Source: Mesorhizobium amorphae CCNWGS0123 (GTDB taxonomy: Bacteria > Pseudomonadota > Alphaproteobacteria > Rhizobiales > Rhizobiaceae). Taken from it: a stretch of DNA of 64,000 nt. The notes below the pieces were generated by a model. That model did no database searches. It was not told the DNA's origin and worked only from the letters and a program-made list of their open reading frames with translations. The position numbers and the translations under genes were made by a program. The stretch lies in contig NZ_CP015318.1 of assembly GCF_001686985.1 (NCBI RefSeq), forward strand, positions 2,602,001 through 2,666,000, in the 5' to 3' direction. Positions 27,087 to 36,422 of this stretch are shown piece after piece; positions within the stretch are counted from its first letter, which is position 1; every line of letters starts with the position of its first letter.

Positions 27087-27644
27087 ATGAACGCGAAGCG
27101 CAGGTCCGCCTCAGCGAAGCGAGCCTTCGATCTGGTGATCGCAGCGCTGATGCTGGTGGCGACGTCGCCCGTCCTGCTGATCGCCATACTGGCCGTCAGA
27201 ATGTCTTCGCCAGGGCCGGCGCTGTTTTCCCAGGTCCGGGTCGGGCAGGGCGGTGCACCCTTTCGCTGCCACAAGCTGAGAACGATGTACGAGGGAACGC
27301 CGTCCTTGCCCACGCATGAGGCGCCGGCAAATGCCGTCACCGCGATAGGCAAGGTTTTGCGCGGGACCAAGATCGACGAGTTGCCGCAGCTCTGGAACGT
27401 CCTGAAAGGCGAGATGAGCCTGGTCGGCCCGCGCCCATGCCTGCCCACGCAGACGGAACTGATCGGGCACCGCAGAGAGTTGGGCGTGCTGCAGGCGTTC
27501 CCCGGCATAACCGGCCTCGCCCAGGTCAGGGGGATCGACATGTCGGATCCCAAGCTCTGCGCCGAAACCGATGCCGAATATCTGAAGACGGCCTCAATCG
27601 GCCTGGATATCCGCATTCTCATCGGCACAATCTACCGGGGCTGA
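27087..27644 (+). CDS. monotopic phosphoglycosyl transferase (bacterial sugar transferase, PglC/WreU type)
   Basis: 185 aa. One hydrophobic N-terminal segment (about residues 15-37) precedes the catalytic domain. The domain contains SPGPALFSQVRVG, the catalytic Asp-Glu dyad in TKIDELPQLWNVLKGEMS and the VGPRP motif. Such enzymes move a sugar-1-phosphate from a UDP sugar to undecaprenyl phosphate, the priming step of O-antigen synthesis. Its partners suggest UDP-N-acetylquinovosamine as donor. The last 13 bp overlap the convergent reductase gene. Confidence 0.92.
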   Translation: MNAKRRSASAKRAFDLVIAALMLVATSPVLLIAILAVRMSSPGPALFSQVRVGQGGAPFRCHKLRTMYEGTPSLPTHEAPANAVTAIGKVLRGTKIDELPQLWNVLKGEMSLVGPRPCLPTQTELIGHRRELGVLQAFPGITGLAQVRGIDMSDPKLCAETDAEYLKTASIGLDIRILIGTIYRG

Positions 27645-28576
27645 GCGGTACCTGATCTGTGGCGCCGCGCAAGTTCAGCCAGCCGCTCGAGCGTATCGGT
27701 CTGTGGCACCCAGCCTTCGGCAACCAGCAGCGACGGATCGCAAATCTGTGTCGCTGTCATCGCGTCCCATGCCTTGCCTTTGCCGAGCAAGGTCGCTGCC
27801 GCCCGTATCGGGCCGGCAGGCACGGCAGAGAGCCGCAACGAGAGCCCAAAACCCTGCCGGAAGGCGCCGAGGACTGCCGAGATTGGGAGAGGAGGGAGGT
27901 CGCAAGCGACATAGACGGGCCGAAGCGGCTGCGGACGGCTCAACAAATAAACCACAGTCCGCGCTGCCGCTTCGCATGACATCAACGATCGCATGCCGCT
28001 AAAGAGCGCAGCGGGCAGCGGCAAATTCACAGGCATGCCACCCAGGCGCATCAGCGTCGCCAGGTTTCCCTTCATGCCTTCGCCATAAACCGGCGGCAGG
28101 CGGAGCGCCGTGGTATCGGAGGGCCTGGACGCGTAGGCGTCCAGCGTCCTGATCTCGCCTTCGCGCTTCGAACGCCCATAGGCGCATTGCGGGGCAGGGG
28201 GTGTTTTCTCGTCGATGGTGCCGCTGAAGCCGGGACCGGCCACCGCCCGTATCGACGACAAATAGACGAAGCGTCCGCCGGCCTGCACGGCGGCAGCACG
28301 CGCCAGCCGTCCGGTCAGATCCGCGTTGGCACTCAGATAGTCGGCCTCGCTTGCATCGCGGTCATTGTTCAGGGCGGCGCAGTGAACGACATGCCTGACG
28401 TCCTGCGTGATGGCCGTGAACGCCGCGGCCGGCGCATCTGGGGCCGGCAGCAGGACGGCATCGCTTGCCGGCTCGGGATGGCGGGAGGCGATCCGCACCT
28501 CGAACCCGGCTTCGCGGAGTTGTTGCACGACCTGGCGCCCTATTAACCCCGTCGCGCCTGTGACCAGCACTTTCAT
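27632..28576 (-). CDS. NAD-dependent nucleotide-sugar reductase/epimerase (WreQ/WbpV-like)
   Basis: 314 aa extended SDR. KVLVTGATGLIGRQVVQQL is the cofactor motif and CAYGRSKREGE the active-site Tyr-x3-Lys. RLPPVYGEGMKGNLATLMRL is typical of the branch that contains WbpV and WreQ, which reduce the 4-keto group of UDP-4-keto-6-deoxy-GlcNAc. It sits convergently beside the phosphoglycosyl transferase and 18 bp upstream of nothing else than the ligase-like gene on the same strand, so both minus-strand genes are probably one unit with the ligase first. Confidence 0.8.
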   Translation of the reverse strand: MKVLVTGATGLIGRQVVQQLREAGFEVRIASRHPEPASDAVLLPAPDAPAAAFTAITQDVRHVVHCAALNNDRDASEADYLSANADLTGRLARAAAVQAGGRFVYLSSIRAVAGPGFSGTIDEKTPPAPQCAYGRSKREGEIRTLDAYASRPSDTTALRLPPVYGEGMKGNLATLMRLGGMPVNLPLPAALFSGMRSLMSCEAAARTVVYLLSRPQPLRPVYVACDLPPLPISAVLGAFRQGFGLSLRLSAVPAGPIRAAATLLGKGKAWDAMTATQICDPSLLVAEGWVPQTDTLERLAELARRHRSGTAQPR

Positions 28577-28594
28577 GGCCTCGTCCGAAAACCG

Positions 28595-29860
28595 TCAGCC
28601 AACTGCCGATGCTTCCGGCAATGGCTGCCGACGCCCCGAGGCAAGATATGTCCCGCAGACCAGGAACACCATCAAGGTCGAATCGAGAATGTCATGGCCG
28701 ACCAGGATGCCGGTCAGCCCGCCGATCAGATAGGTGATCACGGTGACGACGAGCATCGTTGCGCCGAAGCGCTCGAGCGGATCGGCGCTGATGCGCAGCA
28801 CCCTGGCCGCATTTCTGGCGGCAACCACGAATATCCCAGCCAGCGCGACGGCGCCCAGAATTCCAGCCTCTACCATGACCGTCAGGAAGCCGTTGTGGAA
28901 ATGGCTGAAGCCGCGGTCCATGCCGAACTGGTCCTGGAAACCCTGATGCATGAGGTCACGGCTGGCGGCGATGCCATGTCCGAAAATCGGCATCTCGCGG
29001 AATGCGCCAAGGCCGATCTGCCAAAGCGCCACGCGCAACCCGAGTGCCGTCGAGTGGTCGCCCTTGGTGTTCAGCGCATCCCAGTCGCTGAACAGGAAAT
29101 CGGCGCGCTCCACTATGATGGGAAAGCCGACCGCCGCGATCACCAGACCGATCCCGGCGGCGATCAGCAGCAGGCGCATGGAATTCTTGCCGGTGAGCTT
29201 GCGCCGGTTGATCAGAAGCACGACAATGCCGGCGATCAGCATGGCCAGCCAGATGATGCGCGAACCCGAACAGACAATCGCAACAGCGCCGGCCAGCGCC
29301 GCCAAGATCAACGGCTTCCACGCCCTCTCTATGCCCGACAGGGCGCCGGCCAGGCACATCATGACGCTGAGACAGGCGACGGTCGCGAATACGATCGCAT
29401 TTCCCGCCCCGCCTTCAGCCCTCATGCCAAGCCAGTAATATTGCACGATGGCCAAAGCCAGGGCGCCAAAACATGCCGCCATGCTGGCCAGCACGACAAT
29501 GCGCGCAAGGGTGGCTTTTTCGGTAATGCTCCAGGTCGAGTAGGAGAGGGGGAAAAACAGCAAGGTTATCAGCGGCAGGAAATAGACCGCGTCGGCCCTG
29601 AGCGTATTGTTGACGATCGAAGCGAGGATCATCGCGGCGCAATAGGCATAGATCGCCACGGTCATCGCCAGCATCGGCCGGTCGATATTGAAGCGCCGCC
29701 GCTTCACGGCGAGCAGCAGGACGGACCACAGGGCGCCGCCGCTGAACACGAAGCTGACCACCGACCCCAGAACCGGCGGAGAAAAGAAGCAGACGATCGA
29801 GAAGTAGATGTTGATCTGCGAAGGCGTGAAGTGACGTCGTATGGATGAAAGCCGGTTCAA
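28595..29860 (-). CDS. O-antigen ligase/polymerase-like membrane protein (Wzy_C/WaaL family)
   Basis: 421 aa, starting at a TTG (29860) without a strong ribosome-binding site. About ten to twelve hydrophobic segments fill the protein. A periplasmic loop near residues 300-350 contains HGIAASRDLMHQGF and RGFSHFHNGFLTVMVEAGILG, the His-bearing signature of ligases and polymerases. In a locus with a Wzm/Wzt exporter the ligase role (joining O-antigen to lipid A-core in the periplasm) is more likely than polymerisation. Confidence 0.82.
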   Translation of the reverse strand: MNRLSSIRRHFTPSQINIYFSIVCFFSPPVLGSVVSFVFSGGALWSVLLLAVKRRRFNIDRPMLAMTVAIYAYCAAMILASIVNNTLRADAVYFLPLITLLFFPLSYSTWSITEKATLARIVVLASMAACFGALALAIVQYYWLGMRAEGGAGNAIVFATVACLSVMMCLAGALSGIERAWKPLILAALAGAVAIVCSGSRIIWLAMLIAGIVVLLINRRKLTGKNSMRLLLIAAGIGLVIAAVGFPIIVERADFLFSDWDALNTKGDHSTALGLRVALWQIGLGAFREMPIFGHGIAASRDLMHQGFQDQFGMDRGFSHFHNGFLTVMVEAGILGAVALAGIFVVAARNAARVLRISADPLERFGATMLVVTVITYLIGGLTGILVGHDILDSTLMVFLVCGTYLASGRRQPLPEASAVG

Positions 29861-30351
29861 TGCTCTGGTTCACAATTGCGGGGGTTGGGGGACGCTGCTT
29901 TCTGGTGGCAGCAAACAAGATCACCTTCGAAATCCAGGCGCCGCAAGGCGGCCGCCGGCCCATCTTCTGCGTCCGGTATAGCGGCTGGGTCCGATTTTCG
30001 ATAGTGCGGCGAGGCCCGGCTCCTGATCAAAAATCACCGGCATGGCCGTTACGCCCCCGTGACACCTCCTGCCGCCGGGCGGCATCTTGCGGCGGCAATA
30101 GTTTTTCGCTGCCTTTCAGGCCTATCAACTCGTTAGGCAGGAATTTCCGGTTTTTAAGCTTTGCGTGGAAAATTCATTCTCTATCCGCCCGGTAGCGGAC
30201 CTCTCTTGCATTGTTCCCGGCAATGGCGATCTGCTAGAACGCCGGCACGAAATCATAATGTCCAGACGTGAAGCTTGAACCGGGCTGTTGAAAAACTGTG
30301 CCTGATGCGTCGATGCAAGGTCTGGATGGCACGAGAGAACGCTCACAGTCC
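29861..30351. other. 491 bp gap upstream of cysD
   Basis: No convincing gene on either strand. It should contain the promoters for the ligase-like gene (minus) and the sulfate-activation genes (plus). A GCCGCCGGGCGGC-type short palindrome lies near 30070-30083, and one candidate promoter is listed separately. Confidence 0.5.
30211..30240 (+). promoter_or_regulatory. candidate promoter of cysD
   Basis: TTGTTC at 30211-30216 and TAGAAC at 30235-30240 with an 18 bp spacer, in the context TGCTAGAAC. It would leave a leader of roughly 105 bases before the ATG at 30352. Confidence 0.35.
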
Positions 30352-31257
30352 ATGAACATCGCACTAACGCACCTGCAGCGGCTTGAGGCCGAATCCATCC
30401 ACATCTTCCGCGAGGTTGCGGCGGCCTTCAGCAAGCCGGTCATGCTCTATTCGGTGGGCAAGGATTCCTCGGTGCTGATGCATCTGGCAATGAAGGCGTT
30501 CTATCCCGCCAAGCCGCCTTTCCCGTTTCTGCATGTCGACACGACCTGGAAGTTCCGCGAAATGATCACCTTTCGTGATCAGATGGCGCAGAAGCTCGGT
30601 TTCGACCTTCTGGTCCATGTCAACGAAGATGGGGTGCGCGACAACATCAATCCCTTCGATCATGGCTCCAACACCCACACCCATGTGATGAAGACCGTGG
30701 CGCTGCGTCAGGCGCTCGACAAATACGGTTTTGACGCCGCCTTCGGCGGCGCCCGCCGCGACGAGGAGAAGTCGCGCGCCAAGGAGCGCATCTTTTCCTT
30801 CCGCAACGCCCAGCACGCCTGGGATCCGAAGAACCAGCGACCGGAAATGTGGAAGATATTCAACACCCGCATCGCAGCCGGGGAATCGATCCGCGTGTTT
30901 CCGTTGTCGAACTGGACCGAGCTCGACATCTGGCAGTACATTCTGCAGGAAAACATCCCGATCGTGCCGCTCTATTTCGCCAAGGAGCGCCCGGTCGTCG
31001 AGCGCGACGGCATGCTTATTTTGAAAGACGACGAGCGCATGCAGTTGCGACCGGGCGAAACGGTGGAGAACCGGCTTGTGCGCTTCCGCACCCTTGGCTG
31101 CTATCCGCTGACCGGCGCCATCGAATCCGACGCCGACACACTTGAGGCCATTGTTGGCGAGATGCTGACGGCGCGCACCTCCGAGCGCCAGGGCCGCCTC
31201 ATCGACCGCGATGAAGCCGGCTCGATGGAAAAGAAGAAGCGCGAAGGGTATTTCTGA
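30352..31257 (+). CDS. cysD: sulfate adenylyltransferase subunit 2 (CysD/NodP)
   Basis: 301 aa from ATG 30352 ([14 protein letters not shown] matches the family N-terminus); a GTG at 30298 in frame would add 18 residues. It makes adenylylsulfate from ATP and sulfate, driven by the GTPase subunit CysN. The PP-loop [13 protein letters not shown] near residue 34 binds [23 protein letters not shown] and the C-terminal [11 protein letters not shown] are diagnostic. The next gene follows after two bases. Confidence 0.95.
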   Translation: MNIALTHLQRLEAESIHIFREVAAAFSKPVMLYSVGKDSSVLMHLAMKAFYPAKPPFPFLHVDTTWKFREMITFRDQMAQKLGFDLLVHVNEDGVRDNINPFDHGSNTHTHVMKTVALRQALDKYGFDAAFGGARRDEEKSRAKERIFSFRNAQHAWDPKNQRPEMWKIFNTRIAAGESIRVFPLSNWTELDIWQYILQENIPIVPLYFAKERPVVERDGMLILKDDERMQLRPGETVENRLVRFRTLGCYPLTGAIESDADTLEAIVGEMLTARTSERQGRLIDRDEAGSMEKKKREGYF

Positions 31258-31259
31258 GC

Positions 31260-33197
31260 ATGCGCCACATCCTGGCCAAGAGCCTCGCCCCGACCGACAG
31301 CATCCGCGAATACATGGCGGCGCAGGAGAAGAAGTCGCTGCTGCGCTTCCTCACCTGCGGCTCCGTCGATGACGGCAAGTCGACCCTGATCGGCCGCCTG
31401 CTGTCGGACACCAAGCAGATTTTCGAGGACCAGCTCGCCGCGCTCGAGCGCGATTCGCGCAAGCACGGCACCACTGGCGACGACATCGACTTCGCGCTTC
31501 TGGTCGACGGCCTCGAGGCCGAGCGCGAGCAGGGCATCACCATCGATGTCGCCTATCGCTTCTTCGCCACGCCGAAGCGCAAGTTCATTGTTGCCGACAC
31601 GCCCGGCCACGAACAGTACACGCGCAACATGGCGACCGGCGCATCGACTGCCGATCTCGCCATCGTGCTGATCGACGCCCGCCAGGGCGTGCTGCGCCAG
31701 ACCAGGCGCCATTCGATCATCGCCTCGCTGCTCGGCATCCGCCACATCGTGCTCGCCGTCAACAAGATCGACCTCGTCGGTTTCGACCATGGCGTCTTCG
31801 ATCGGATCGTCGAAGACTACAGGCAGTTCTCGCAGGAACTCGGCTTCCAGACGGTCATGCCGATCCCGATGTCCGCCCGCTACGGTGACAACGTCACCGG
31901 CCGCTCCGACAAGACGAAATGGTATTCCGGCCCGACGCTGATCGAGCATCTCGAAAATGTGTCGGTCGACGAAGCTGCCGCCGAGCTGCCGTTCCGTTTC
32001 CCGGTGCAGTATGTCAACCGCCCCAATCTCGACTTCCGCGGCTTTGCCGGCACCATCGCGTCCGGCACGGTTGCACAGGGTGACGAGGTCGTCGTCGCCA
32101 AATCCGGAAAATCCTCGCGCGTCAGGCGCATCGTCGCGCATGGCGGCGATCTCAGCCAGGCGGTTGCCGGCCAAGCCATCACCTTGGTTCTCGACGACGA
32201 GGTCGAGGTCTCGCGTGGCAACATGCTGGTGTCGCCGGCAGCCAGACCGCAGGTCGCCGATCAGTTCGCCGCCAACATCGTCTGGTTCGACGAACACGCT
32301 CTGCTGCCAGGCCGCTCCTACATCCTGCGCACCGAGACCGACCAGACCAGCGCCACCGTCACCGACCTGAAGTACCGCGTCAACGTCAACGACTTTGCCC
32401 ATGAGGCGGCGAAGTCGCTGGAGATGAACGAAGTCGGTATCTGCAACATCTCGACCCGGTCGCCGATCGCCTTCGACACCTTTGGCGAGAACCGCACCAC
32501 CGGCGCCTTCATCCTGATCGACCGCATCACCAACGCCACGGTCGGCGCCGGCATGATCCTGCATTCGCTGCGCCGCGCCGAAAACATCCACTGGCAGTCG
32601 CTCGATGTCGGCAAGCATGGCCGCTCCGACCTGAAGAACCAGCGCCCCGCCGTGTTCTGGTTCACCGGGCTTTCCGGCTCGGGCAAGTCGACCATCGCCA
32701 ATCTGTTCGAGAAAAAGCTCTTCGCCTCGGGCCGCCACACCTACATCCTTGACGGCGACAATGTCCGCCACGGCCTCAACCGCGATCTCGGCTTCACCGA
32801 TGCCGACCGCGTCGAAAACATCCGCCGTGTCGCCGAAGTGGCGCGCCTGATGGCCGACGCCGGGCTGATCGTCATCGTATCCTTCATTTCCCCGTTCAGC
32901 GCCGAGCGGCGCATGGCGCGCGAATTGATGGCCGATGGCGAATTCATCGAGGTGTTCGTCGACACGCCGTTCGAGGAATGCGCCAGGCGCGATCCGAAGG
33001 GCCTCTATGCGCGGGCGCTGAATGGCGAGATCAAGAATTTCACCGGCGTCGATTCACCGTATGAAGCTCCGGAAAAACCCGAAATCCATCTCGAGACACT
33101 CGGCAAATCTGCCGAGGAGATGGTAGAGGCCCTGGAACTCTGGCTGAACGAGCGCGACATTGCCGAAGATCAATACGACAACGGCGGCGGTATCTGA
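31260..33197 (+). CDS. cysN: bifunctional sulfate adenylyltransferase subunit 1/adenylylsulfate kinase (CysNC/NodQ)
   Basis: 645 aa fusion. The N-terminal two thirds are an EF-Tu-like GTPase: [15 protein letters not shown] at 34-48, [12 protein letters not shown] near 113 and NKIDLVGF near 166. It powers the CysD reaction. The C-terminal third (from about 460) is an APS kinase with P-loop GLSGSGKST near 470 and [15 protein letters not shown], forming PAPS. Rhizobial NodQ has the same arrangement. The protein therefore yields activated sulfate for cysteine synthesis and for sulfotransferases. Confidence 0.95.
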   Translation: MRHILAKSLAPTDSIREYMAAQEKKSLLRFLTCGSVDDGKSTLIGRLLSDTKQIFEDQLAALERDSRKHGTTGDDIDFALLVDGLEAEREQGITIDVAYRFFATPKRKFIVADTPGHEQYTRNMATGASTADLAIVLIDARQGVLRQTRRHSIIASLLGIRHIVLAVNKIDLVGFDHGVFDRIVEDYRQFSQELGFQTVMPIPMSARYGDNVTGRSDKTKWYSGPTLIEHLENVSVDEAAAELPFRFPVQYVNRPNLDFRGFAGTIASGTVAQGDEVVVAKSGKSSRVRRIVAHGGDLSQAVAGQAITLVLDDEVEVSRGNMLVSPAARPQVADQFAANIVWFDEHALLPGRSYILRTETDQTSATVTDLKYRVNVNDFAHEAAKSLEMNEVGICNISTRSPIAFDTFGENRTTGAFILIDRITNATVGAGMILHSLRRAENIHWQSLDVGKHGRSDLKNQRPAVFWFTGLSGSGKSTIANLFEKKLFASGRHTYILDGDNVRHGLNRDLGFTDADRVENIRRVAEVARLMADAGLIVIVSFISPFSAERRMARELMADGEFIEVFVDTPFEECARRDPKGLYARALNGEIKNFTGVDSPYEAPEKPEIHLETLGKSAEEMVEALELWLNERDIAEDQYDNGGGI

Positions 33198-33207
33198 CGA
33201 CGAGGCG

Positions 33208-33996
33208 ATGCTCGGCGTATTCGAGCGCCTTGCGCTGGAGGCCGGTCGCGAGGTCATGCGCGTCTTTCACGAGGGCTGCGCGGTCGATCGCAAGTCCGAC
33301 AGTTCACCGGTGACCGAAGCCGATCGCGAGAGCGAGAAGATCATCCTCGCCGGCCTGCGCGCCGCATTTCCAGAAATTCCATGCGTGGCCGAGGAGGAAG
33401 CCTCGGCCGGAGTCATGCCGAGCGATCTCGGTGATGCCTTCTTCCTGATCGATCCACTCGACGGCACCAAGGAATTCGTCAACCGCAGGACCGATTTCAC
33501 CGTCAACATCGCGCTGGTTCGCCATGGCGTGCCCGAAGTCGGCGTCGTCTTCGCGCCCTGCACCGGGCGCTTCTTCTCGGGACGGCCGGGCAGGGCGGAA
33601 ACAATTGAAGTCGATGGCGATTTTCGCATCGTCGGCCGCCGGCCGATTTCTGCGCGAGTGGTCGCCGAGCCGCCTGCCGTCGTTGCCAGCCGCTCCCACA
33701 ACACGCCGGAAACCGACGCCTTCATCCGTGATCTCGGCGCAGCCGAGATCGTCTCGGTCGGTTCGTCACTGAAATTCTGCCTCGTCGCGGCAGCCGAGGC
33801 CGATATCTATCCGCGCTTCGGCCGCACCATGGAATGGGACACGGCGGCCGGCGACGCGGTGCTGCGCGCTGCAGGCGGCGTGACGCGGACGCTGGACGGC
33901 AAGCCGCTGGCTTACGGCAAGCGCAAGCAGGCTGACGACGCGGATTTCGCCAACCCGCATTTCATCGCCAGCGGGAAGAGCGTCGGCGCAGCCTGA
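33208..33996 (+). CDS. cysQ: 3'(2'),5'-bisphosphate nucleotidase CysQ
   Basis: 262 aa from ATG 33208, which aligns with the N-terminus of E. coli CysQ; a TTG at 33160 overlapping cysN would add 16 residues. The enzyme hydrolyses PAP and PAPS, preventing build-up of this by-product of sulfate assimilation and sulfotransfer. Metal-binding motifs of the inositol monophosphatase superfamily are present: AEEEAS near 61, DPLDGTKEF at 82-90 and EWDTAAGDA near the C-terminus. It ends three bases before the convergent aminotransferase gene. Confidence 0.93.
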   Translation: MLGVFERLALEAGREVMRVFHEGCAVDRKSDSSPVTEADRESEKIILAGLRAAFPEIPCVAEEEASAGVMPSDLGDAFFLIDPLDGTKEFVNRRTDFTVNIALVRHGVPEVGVVFAPCTGRFFSGRPGRAETIEVDGDFRIVGRRPISARVVAEPPAVVASRSHNTPETDAFIRDLGAAEIVSVGSSLKFCLVAAAEADIYPRFGRTMEWDTAAGDAVLRAAGGVTRTLDGKPLAYGKRKQADDADFANPHFIASGKSVGAA

Positions 33997-33999
33997 CGG

Positions 34000-35169
34000 C
34001 TAAGCCGCGGCTACGTGCGCCGAGTTCGAGCCGATATAGTTGCGGATCGTCTCGATGATGCGGTCCTGGTCGGCTTCGCTGAGATAGGGATGCATCGGCA
34101 GGCACAGGATGCGCTTCGGCAGTTCTTCCGAGGCGGCAAGGCCGGTCGGTGTGCGTGGATAGTCGCGATAGGCGATCTGGCTGTGCAGCGGCTTCACGTA
34201 ATAGATGACCGAGGGGATGCCCTTTTCGCCCAGATGCGCCTTCAGCCCGTCACGCTTCGGCGTTTCGATGGCATATTGCGCCCAGGCTGACCGGCTGCCG
34301 TCCAGATTGCGGGACGCCTTGACGATGTCGCCGAGGCCTTCGGCATAGCGCTTGGCGACCACCTGCCGGGCGACCATCTCGTCTTCCAGGATCGCCAATT
34401 TCTCGATCAGGATCGCTGCCTGCAGCGTGTCGAGCCGCGAATTGATGCCGACGCGGACATTGTCGTATTGCGTTTCGCCCTTGCCGTGGAAGGCGAAGGA
34501 GCGAAGCTTGTCGGCCATCGCATCGTCATTGGTGAACATCGCGCCGCCGTCGCCATAGCAGCCGAGGGGCTTCGCCGGATAGAAGCTGGTCGAGCCGACA
34601 TGGCCGAAGGCGCCGCACATCCTGGCGTCGGCGGAACTGCCGATCGACTTGCCGTCGAGTGAGCCGCCCATCGACTGGGCGGCATCCTCGATCACCAGCA
34701 GCCCTTCGCGGTTGGCAATCGCCATGATCGCCTCGTAGTCGGCGGCGAGCCCGAACAGGTCGACCGGGATGATCGCCTTCGGCTGCAGCCTTCCTTCCTT
34801 CTTGATCATTGCGATCGCCGCCTCGAGGCTGGCGATGTCGATGTTGTAGGTTTCGGGATCGACGTCGACGAACACCGGCTCGGCCTTGGCCAGCGCCACG
34901 ACTTCTGCCGTCGCGGCAAAGGTGAAGCTCGGCACGAAAACGGCATCGCCGGGACCGATGCCGGCGGCGAACAAAGGCAGCAGCAGCGCGTCGGTGCCGT
35001 TGGCGCAGGCCACGACATGTTTGATGCCGACATAGGCGGCGAGCTTGTTCTCGAATTCCGTGACCTGCGGCCCAAGGATGTAGCGGCCATCTTCGACGAC
35101 ATGGTCGATCGCGGCTTTCAGCCGGTCGCGGATTCGTTCGCGCTGCGCGCCAAGATCGATGAACTGCAT
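34000..35169 (-). CDS. DegT/DnrJ/EryC1/StrS aminotransferase (WbpE/WlbC-like)
   Basis: 389 aa from ATG 35169. MQFIDLGAQRERIRDRLK at the start and DGRYILGPQVTEFE are typical of the WbpE-type branch, which aminates the 3-keto group of UDP-GlcNAc-derived sugars. The PLP lysine is K200 in STSFYPAKPLGCYGDGG and EDAAQSMGG at 161 carries the Asp that contacts the pyridine nitrogen. It is a different subfamily from the aminotransferase at 9923, where the lysine context is FSFQAVK. No oxidase or acetyltransferase partner adjoins it, so its pathway is not defined here. Confidence 0.88.
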   Translation of the reverse strand: MQFIDLGAQRERIRDRLKAAIDHVVEDGRYILGPQVTEFENKLAAYVGIKHVVACANGTDALLLPLFAAGIGPGDAVFVPSFTFAATAEVVALAKAEPVFVDVDPETYNIDIASLEAAIAMIKKEGRLQPKAIIPVDLFGLAADYEAIMAIANREGLLVIEDAAQSMGGSLDGKSIGSSADARMCGAFGHVGSTSFYPAKPLGCYGDGGAMFTNDDAMADKLRSFAFHGKGETQYDNVRVGINSRLDTLQAAILIEKLAILEDEMVARQVVAKRYAEGLGDIVKASRNLDGSRSAWAQYAIETPKRDGLKAHLGEKGIPSVIYYVKPLHSQIAYRDYPRTPTGLAASEELPKRILCLPMHPYLSEADQDRIIETIRNYIGSNSAHVAAA

Positions 35170-35498
35170 GTCTGCCTCAAAACGGATTGGTGCGTGTCGC
35201 CCAAAAGCTCGCCCACGGGCCGGACCCGAGGGTGTGCCGATTTCGGGACAACGACACGCACAACAACTTGATCGGCCCGCTGGTACCAGACTTGGCGCGG
35301 TCGAGAAAGCCGAACCGGCCAAACCGCGAATTGCCTAGGTGTCGCAGTCTGTTACCGCGATTTCAGGTGCATTGCCGCAGGATGCCGGAATTCCGGCCTT
35401 CGCTGGGCGCGAGCCGTCCCTTCCATCGCGTCTTTTCGCCTCGCGAAACATAAAGTGATCAGTTGGCAAAGCGCATTTCCGGCCGTTCTGCACTCCGG
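35170..35498. other. 329 bp gap with a palindromic repeat
   Basis: No gene was found between the aminotransferase start and the 3' end of the kinase gene. The left part carries an expanded copy of a rhizobial repeat (35191-35260) directly upstream of the aminotransferase; the remainder shows nothing recognisable. Confidence 0.6.
35191..35260. repeat. palindromic repeat TGCGTGTCG...CGACACGCA with enlarged centre
   Basis: TGCGTGTCG (35191-35199) and CGACACGCA (35252-35260) are perfect complements, followed inwards by CCCAAAAG and TTTCGGG. It is the same family as the element at 43983-44029, but the centre is about 20 bp longer and contains GCCCACGGGC. Confidence 0.75.
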
Positions 35499-36422
35499 TC
35501 AGGCGATTTCATGCCGCCAGGGCGGATTGGCGCCGGCCCGCGATACGGTCACCGCTGCGGCCTTGGCGCCGAGCGCCAGCGCCTGGCGGATCGCGTCCTC
35601 GGGCAGATCGCCGATCGCCGCCTTGGTGAGCAGGCCCTGTTCGTGCAGCGAGGCGAGGATGCCGGCGTTGAAGGTGTCGCCAGCGCCGACCGTGTCGACC
35701 ACCGTGACCTTCTGAGGCATGACCGTGACCTTGTGCTCCCGGCTATAGCCGACAGCACCTTCGCTGCCATGGGTGACGACGATCAGCTTCGGCCCGCGAT
35801 CGAGCCAATTGCGGATGACGTCCTCATGTGAGCCGGCTTCGCCGAACCAGTTCAGGTCCTCGTCCGACAGCTTGACGATGTCGGCCATGGCCATCATCGA
35901 GCGGATGCGCCTGAGGTGCTTGGCCTTGTCGGGGATGAAATTCGGCCGGATGTTGGGGTCGAGCATCATGACGCGGCGCTCGTGCTCGCGCCGCATGAAC
36001 TCCTCATAGGCCGATCCGGCCGGCTCCGAGATCAGGCTGATGGCACCGAACAGCATGGCCTCGATCTCGGCGCCGAGTTCCGGCAGATCCTCGATGGTCA
36101 GCATGCGTCCGGCAGTGTTCTCGTCATAGAAGGTGTAGGTCGCCTGGCCGTTGTTCAGCCGCACGAAGGCAAGCGTCGTCGGACGGGGCGAGGTGTGCGC
36201 GTAGGTCGAGCTGACCTTGCTTGCCCCAAGCGCGTCCCGGAACTGGCCGCCGAACAGGTCCGACGACAGGCCGGAAAAGAAGCCCGCGGGCGCCCCCAGC
36301 CGGCCGAGCGCGATGGCCGAGTTGAACACCGCGCCGCCGACATAGGGCGCAAAGGCGGGTTCGCCGTCCGTGGTGGTGCGCGGCAGCATGTCGATCAGGG
36401 CTTCGCCGCAGCAGAGGATCAT
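35499..36422 (-). CDS. PfkB family sugar kinase, probable fructokinase
   Basis: 307 aa from ATG 36422. MILCCGEALIDMLPR and GGAVFNSAIALGRLG are the N-terminal PfkB signature. VDTVGAGDTFNAGIL near residue 250 holds the catalytic Asp and anion hole. It phosphorylates a sugar, very likely fructose entering through the divergent FrcBCA transporter. The gene overlaps the RbsD/FucU gene by four bases and is the last of a three-gene minus-strand operon. Sinorhizobium meliloti has a kinase gene frcK in its frc operon; whether this one is the same orthologue cannot be told. Confidence 0.9.
   Translation of the reverse strand: MILCCGEALIDMLPRTTTDGEPAFAPYVGGAVFNSAIALGRLGAPAGFFSGLSSDLFGGQFRDALGASKVSSTYAHTSPRPTTLAFVRLNNGQATYTFYDENTAGRMLTIEDLPELGAEIEAMLFGAISLISEPAGSAYEEFMRREHERRVMMLDPNIRPNFIPDKAKHLRRIRSMMAMADIVKLSDEDLNWFGEAGSHEDVIRNWLDRGPKLIVVTHGSEGAVGYSREHKVTVMPQKVTVVDTVGAGDTFNAGILASLHEQGLLTKAAIGDLPEDAIRQALALGAKAAAVTVSRAGANPPWRHEIA

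Noticed and set aside
29845..30195. 116-codon plus-strand frame upstream of cysD
   Set aside because: It starts inside the ligase-like gene and has mixed low-complexity sequence with no family features.
208..33197. NodB-like deacetylase and NodP/NodQ-like proteins as signs of a symbiosis region
   Set aside because: No nodA, nodC, nodD or nod box was found, and the sulfate genes are accompanied by cysQ, which fits housekeeping sulfate assimilation.
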